Source: Psychroflexus planctonicus (lineage in GTDB: Bacteria; Bacteroidota; Bacteroidia; Flavobacteriales; Flavobacteriaceae). From it: DNA of 64,000 bases. Below the pieces are notes generated by a model. The model worked only from the letters and a program-made list of their open reading frames with translations, was not told the DNA's origin and made no database searches. Position numbers and translations under genes: made by a program. The stretch is taken from contig NZ_BMGM01000006.1 of NCBI RefSeq assembly GCF_014640195.1, positions 124,001-188,000 of the forward strand. The letters run 5' to 3'. Below are positions 62,744 to 64,000 of the stretch, piece by piece. Every line of letters begins with the position of its first letter. Position 1 is the first letter of the stretch.

Positions 62744-62751
62744 CAAATATA
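62744..62751 (-). promoter_or_regulatory. -7 box of small RNA copy 1
   Basis: The minus strand reads TATATTTG, an exact TAnnTTTG match. No -33 TTTG is seen at the expected distance. The distance to the conserved part is like that of copy 2. Confidence 0.6.
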
Positions 62752-62822
62752 TTACTTTTCTTTAATGCAGTGTAGAATTTATTCGAATTAACATTTTTTT
62801 ATAGGCTCTTAAAATTAAAGTC

Positions 62823-62892
62823 AAAAAAAAAACCTGCTCACTATAAAAATGAGCAGGCAAATTAACTAACCAATCTATTATGAAAATTTCAT
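62823..62892 (-). ncRNA. Candidate small RNA, copy 2
   Basis: Same plan as copy 1: 5' hairpin ATGAA-ATT-TTCAT, the identical unpaired 20-nt stretch, and a terminator with an 8-bp stem CCTGCTCA/TGAGCAGG (62833-62857) and ten Us. About 70 nt. The loop of the terminator (9 nt) and the flanks differ from copy 1, whereas the unpaired stretch and the inner stem are unchanged, which argues for selection. Confidence 0.78.
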
Positions 62893-62895
62893 ATA

Positions 62896-62929
62896 CAAAT
62901 GTAGGCTATATTCTACAGTAAACAACAAA
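62896..62929 (-). promoter_or_regulatory. Promoter of small RNA copy 2
   Basis: The minus strand has -33 TTTG (62926-62929), 22 nt of spacing, and -7 TACATTTG (62896-62903), both matching the Bacteroidota consensus. The predicted start is near 62892. Confidence 0.7.
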
Positions 62930-63117
62930 AAAAGCAAAAAATAATTATTTCATTTATTAAGTTGATTATCAAATAATTATTTTTTAGATCTATTCAATAT
63001 GTTAGCAAATTGAAACTTTGAAAGTAAAAATTGAAACGATAAACGGACTATTTTAAGGTCGATTCGAAATTTTGTGAAAATCATAGTTCTTGAAAAGAAG
63101 TAAATAAGGTTTGGTAT
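62930..63117. other. AT-rich gap
   Basis: The remainder of the 504-nt gap between the M42 gene and the LuxE-like gene. No gene or further repeat seen; only short AT palindromes. Confidence 0.5.
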
Positions 63118-64000
63118 TTAAAGTACCATTAAATTACACCCACGAACATCGCTATGATCAAATCTGCCTAAAATTTGATATTGATTATTTCCTATTTCTT
63201 TACCCAAATCTTGGGTTGCAATAAAAGCGATAGAGTTAACATTAGCTAAATCAATTACATTGATGCCACCTGTTTGATTTTGCTGAAGAATCTCTAAAGG
63301 ATTGTCTGTATTTCTAATTAAGATTTTCATACTTGAGGGACAATTAAAAATTCCGTTGCCCTTTGAATAAGCTTGAGAGAGCAACTCCGTCATACCGTAT
63401 TCACTATGAATATGCTCAACTCCAAAACCAGATTTCAATTGCTCATGTAATTCTTCCCGGATCATTTCTTTTCTTCTTCCTTTCATTCCACCGGTTTCCA
63501 TGATAATAGTAGACTTTAACTGAAATTGAAATTGTTCTGAAAAATCTAATAAAGCAAAGCTTACACCTATCAATAAAATGTTTCGTTTGCCATCGTACTT
63601 TTCAATGGTGTTTTTAAGCAATTCAAAATCATCTAAAAAAAAGCCACTTTCTGCATATTTACTTTTTTTAATAAAATGGTTTACCATGTAAATTAGCGAA
63701 GACCCGTTTCGCTCTAAATAAGATGGTAAAAGACCTAGAACCAAATAATCTTCCACATCACCATAAAATTGATGAAAAGCCTTAAGGTAACTATTTTCAT
63801 AGATTGATAAATCTGTTACATGATGTTTGCTGGTTTGATCTCCTGTTGTCCCACTACTAGTAAAAATGGCTTCAATTGAACTAGAATCACTCAAAATAGT
63901 GTGTGTTTTAAAGAATTCAATAGGCAAAAACGGGATAGCTTCTAATTCATTAATGTTAGTTGGATTCTTGTTTAACAGCTTACAAAACTGTTGATAAACT
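63118..64000 (-). CDS. LuxE-like acyl-protein synthetase/acyltransferase (5' end outside window)
   Basis: The frame is open to the window edge, so the true start lies beyond 64000. The visible 294 or so residues belong to the LuxE/adenylate-forming group: the nucleotide-binding FTSSGTTGDQTS, followed by YLVLGLLPSYLERNGSSLIYM, METGGMKGRRKEMIREEL and SEYGMTELLSQAYS. In luminous bacteria LuxE links fatty acids to an acyl protein; in Bacteroidota the homologue often stands beside a LuxC-like acyl-CoA reductase, which cannot be seen here. No lux operon is present. Confidence 0.82.
   Translation of the reverse strand, partial: VYQQFCKLLNKNPTNINELEAIPFLPIEFFKTHTILSDSSSIEAIFTSSGTTGDQTSKHHVTDLSIYENSYLKAFHQFYGDVEDYLVLGLLPSYLERNGSSLIYMVNHFIKKSKYAESGFFLDDFELLKNTIEKYDGKRNILLIGVSFALLDFSEQFQFQLKSTIIMETGGMKGRRKEMIREELHEQLKSGFGVEHIHSEYGMTELLSQAYSKGNGIFNCPSSMKILIRNTDNPLEILQQNQTGGINVIDLANVNSIAFIATQDLGKEIGNNQYQILGRFDHSDVRGCNLMVL

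Noticed and set aside
62724-62921. Two 13-codon plus-strand ORFs (62724-62765, 62880-62921) with the same upstream sequence
   Set aside because: The shared part is better explained by minus-strand small RNAs with U-tract terminators; the peptides share no residues beyond MK.

Overview
The window looks like the chromosome of a member of the Flavobacteriaceae (Bacteroidota). The evidence is AT-rich DNA, weak or absent Shine-Dalgarno sequences, several upstream boxes of the Bacteroidota type TAnnTTTG, two secreted proteins with a type IX secretion C-terminal sorting domain, the gliding genes gldB and gldC, and many protein families typical of the group (DUF3467, DUF2851, DUF4294, DUF3050). I cannot name the genus. 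I see no rRNA operon, prophage, CRISPR array or intact insertion sequence.

Layout. 1-3.7 kb: a split 5'-nucleotidase pair (the first gene is cut by the window edge), a polyprenyl diphosphate synthase and a T9SS cargo protein. 3.8-6.9 kb: a sigma-54-type response regulator and grpE-dnaJ. 7-20.5 kb: the transcription-translation block on the minus strand, read as tRNA-Thr, tRNA-Tyr, tRNA-Gly, tRNA-Thr, tuf, tRNA-Trp, secE, nusG, rplK, rplA, rplJ, rplL, rpoB, rpoC and a DUF3467 gene, with hairpins at several gene junctions and a terminator at the end. 20.6-34.2 kb: xerC, a second T9SS protein, two acyl-CoA dehydrogenases, an unusual alanine symporter, a potassium channel and several conserved proteins of unknown role. 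34.3-40.3 kb: small envelope proteins and alanine dehydrogenase. 41.1-48.2 kb: a complete trpEGDCFBA operon behind a classical leader-peptide attenuator. 48.4-62.6 kb: lipoamide dehydrogenase, an RNA methyltransferase, gldB-gldC, nadE, a HPPK-deoxynucleoside kinase fusion, a queuosine-precursor transporter, pepT, rmuC, glnK-amt, a DUF4294 protein and an M42 peptidase. 63.1-64 kb: a LuxE-like gene cut by the right edge.

The most interesting material is non-coding. (1) Two tandem small-RNA-like genes at 62673-62929 on the minus strand share a -7 box, a 5' hairpin, a conserved 20-nt unpaired stretch and a U-tract terminator. (2) Three structured elements (31477-31627, 39039-39183, 42718-42837) each begin 6-40 nt after a stop codon and keep the same helices with different base pairs; one lies inside the trp operon. 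(3) The trp leader encodes an 18-residue peptide with three consecutive Trp codons and has the full set of competing hairpins. (4) An array of about 85-bp repeats at 22810-23323 is made from the 3' end of the neighbouring acyl-CoA dehydrogenase gene.

Most of the genes are housekeeping. The envelope and gliding genes (gldB, gldC, T9SS cargo, PspC, SdpI), nitrogen assimilation (glnK-amt), amino-acid metabolism (trp, ald, a glutaryl-CoA dehydrogenase-like gene) and salvage functions (deoxynucleoside kinase, queuosine precursor uptake, peptidases) fit an aerobic heterotroph living on proteins and polymers. Function calls rest on motif reading only; no database search was run.
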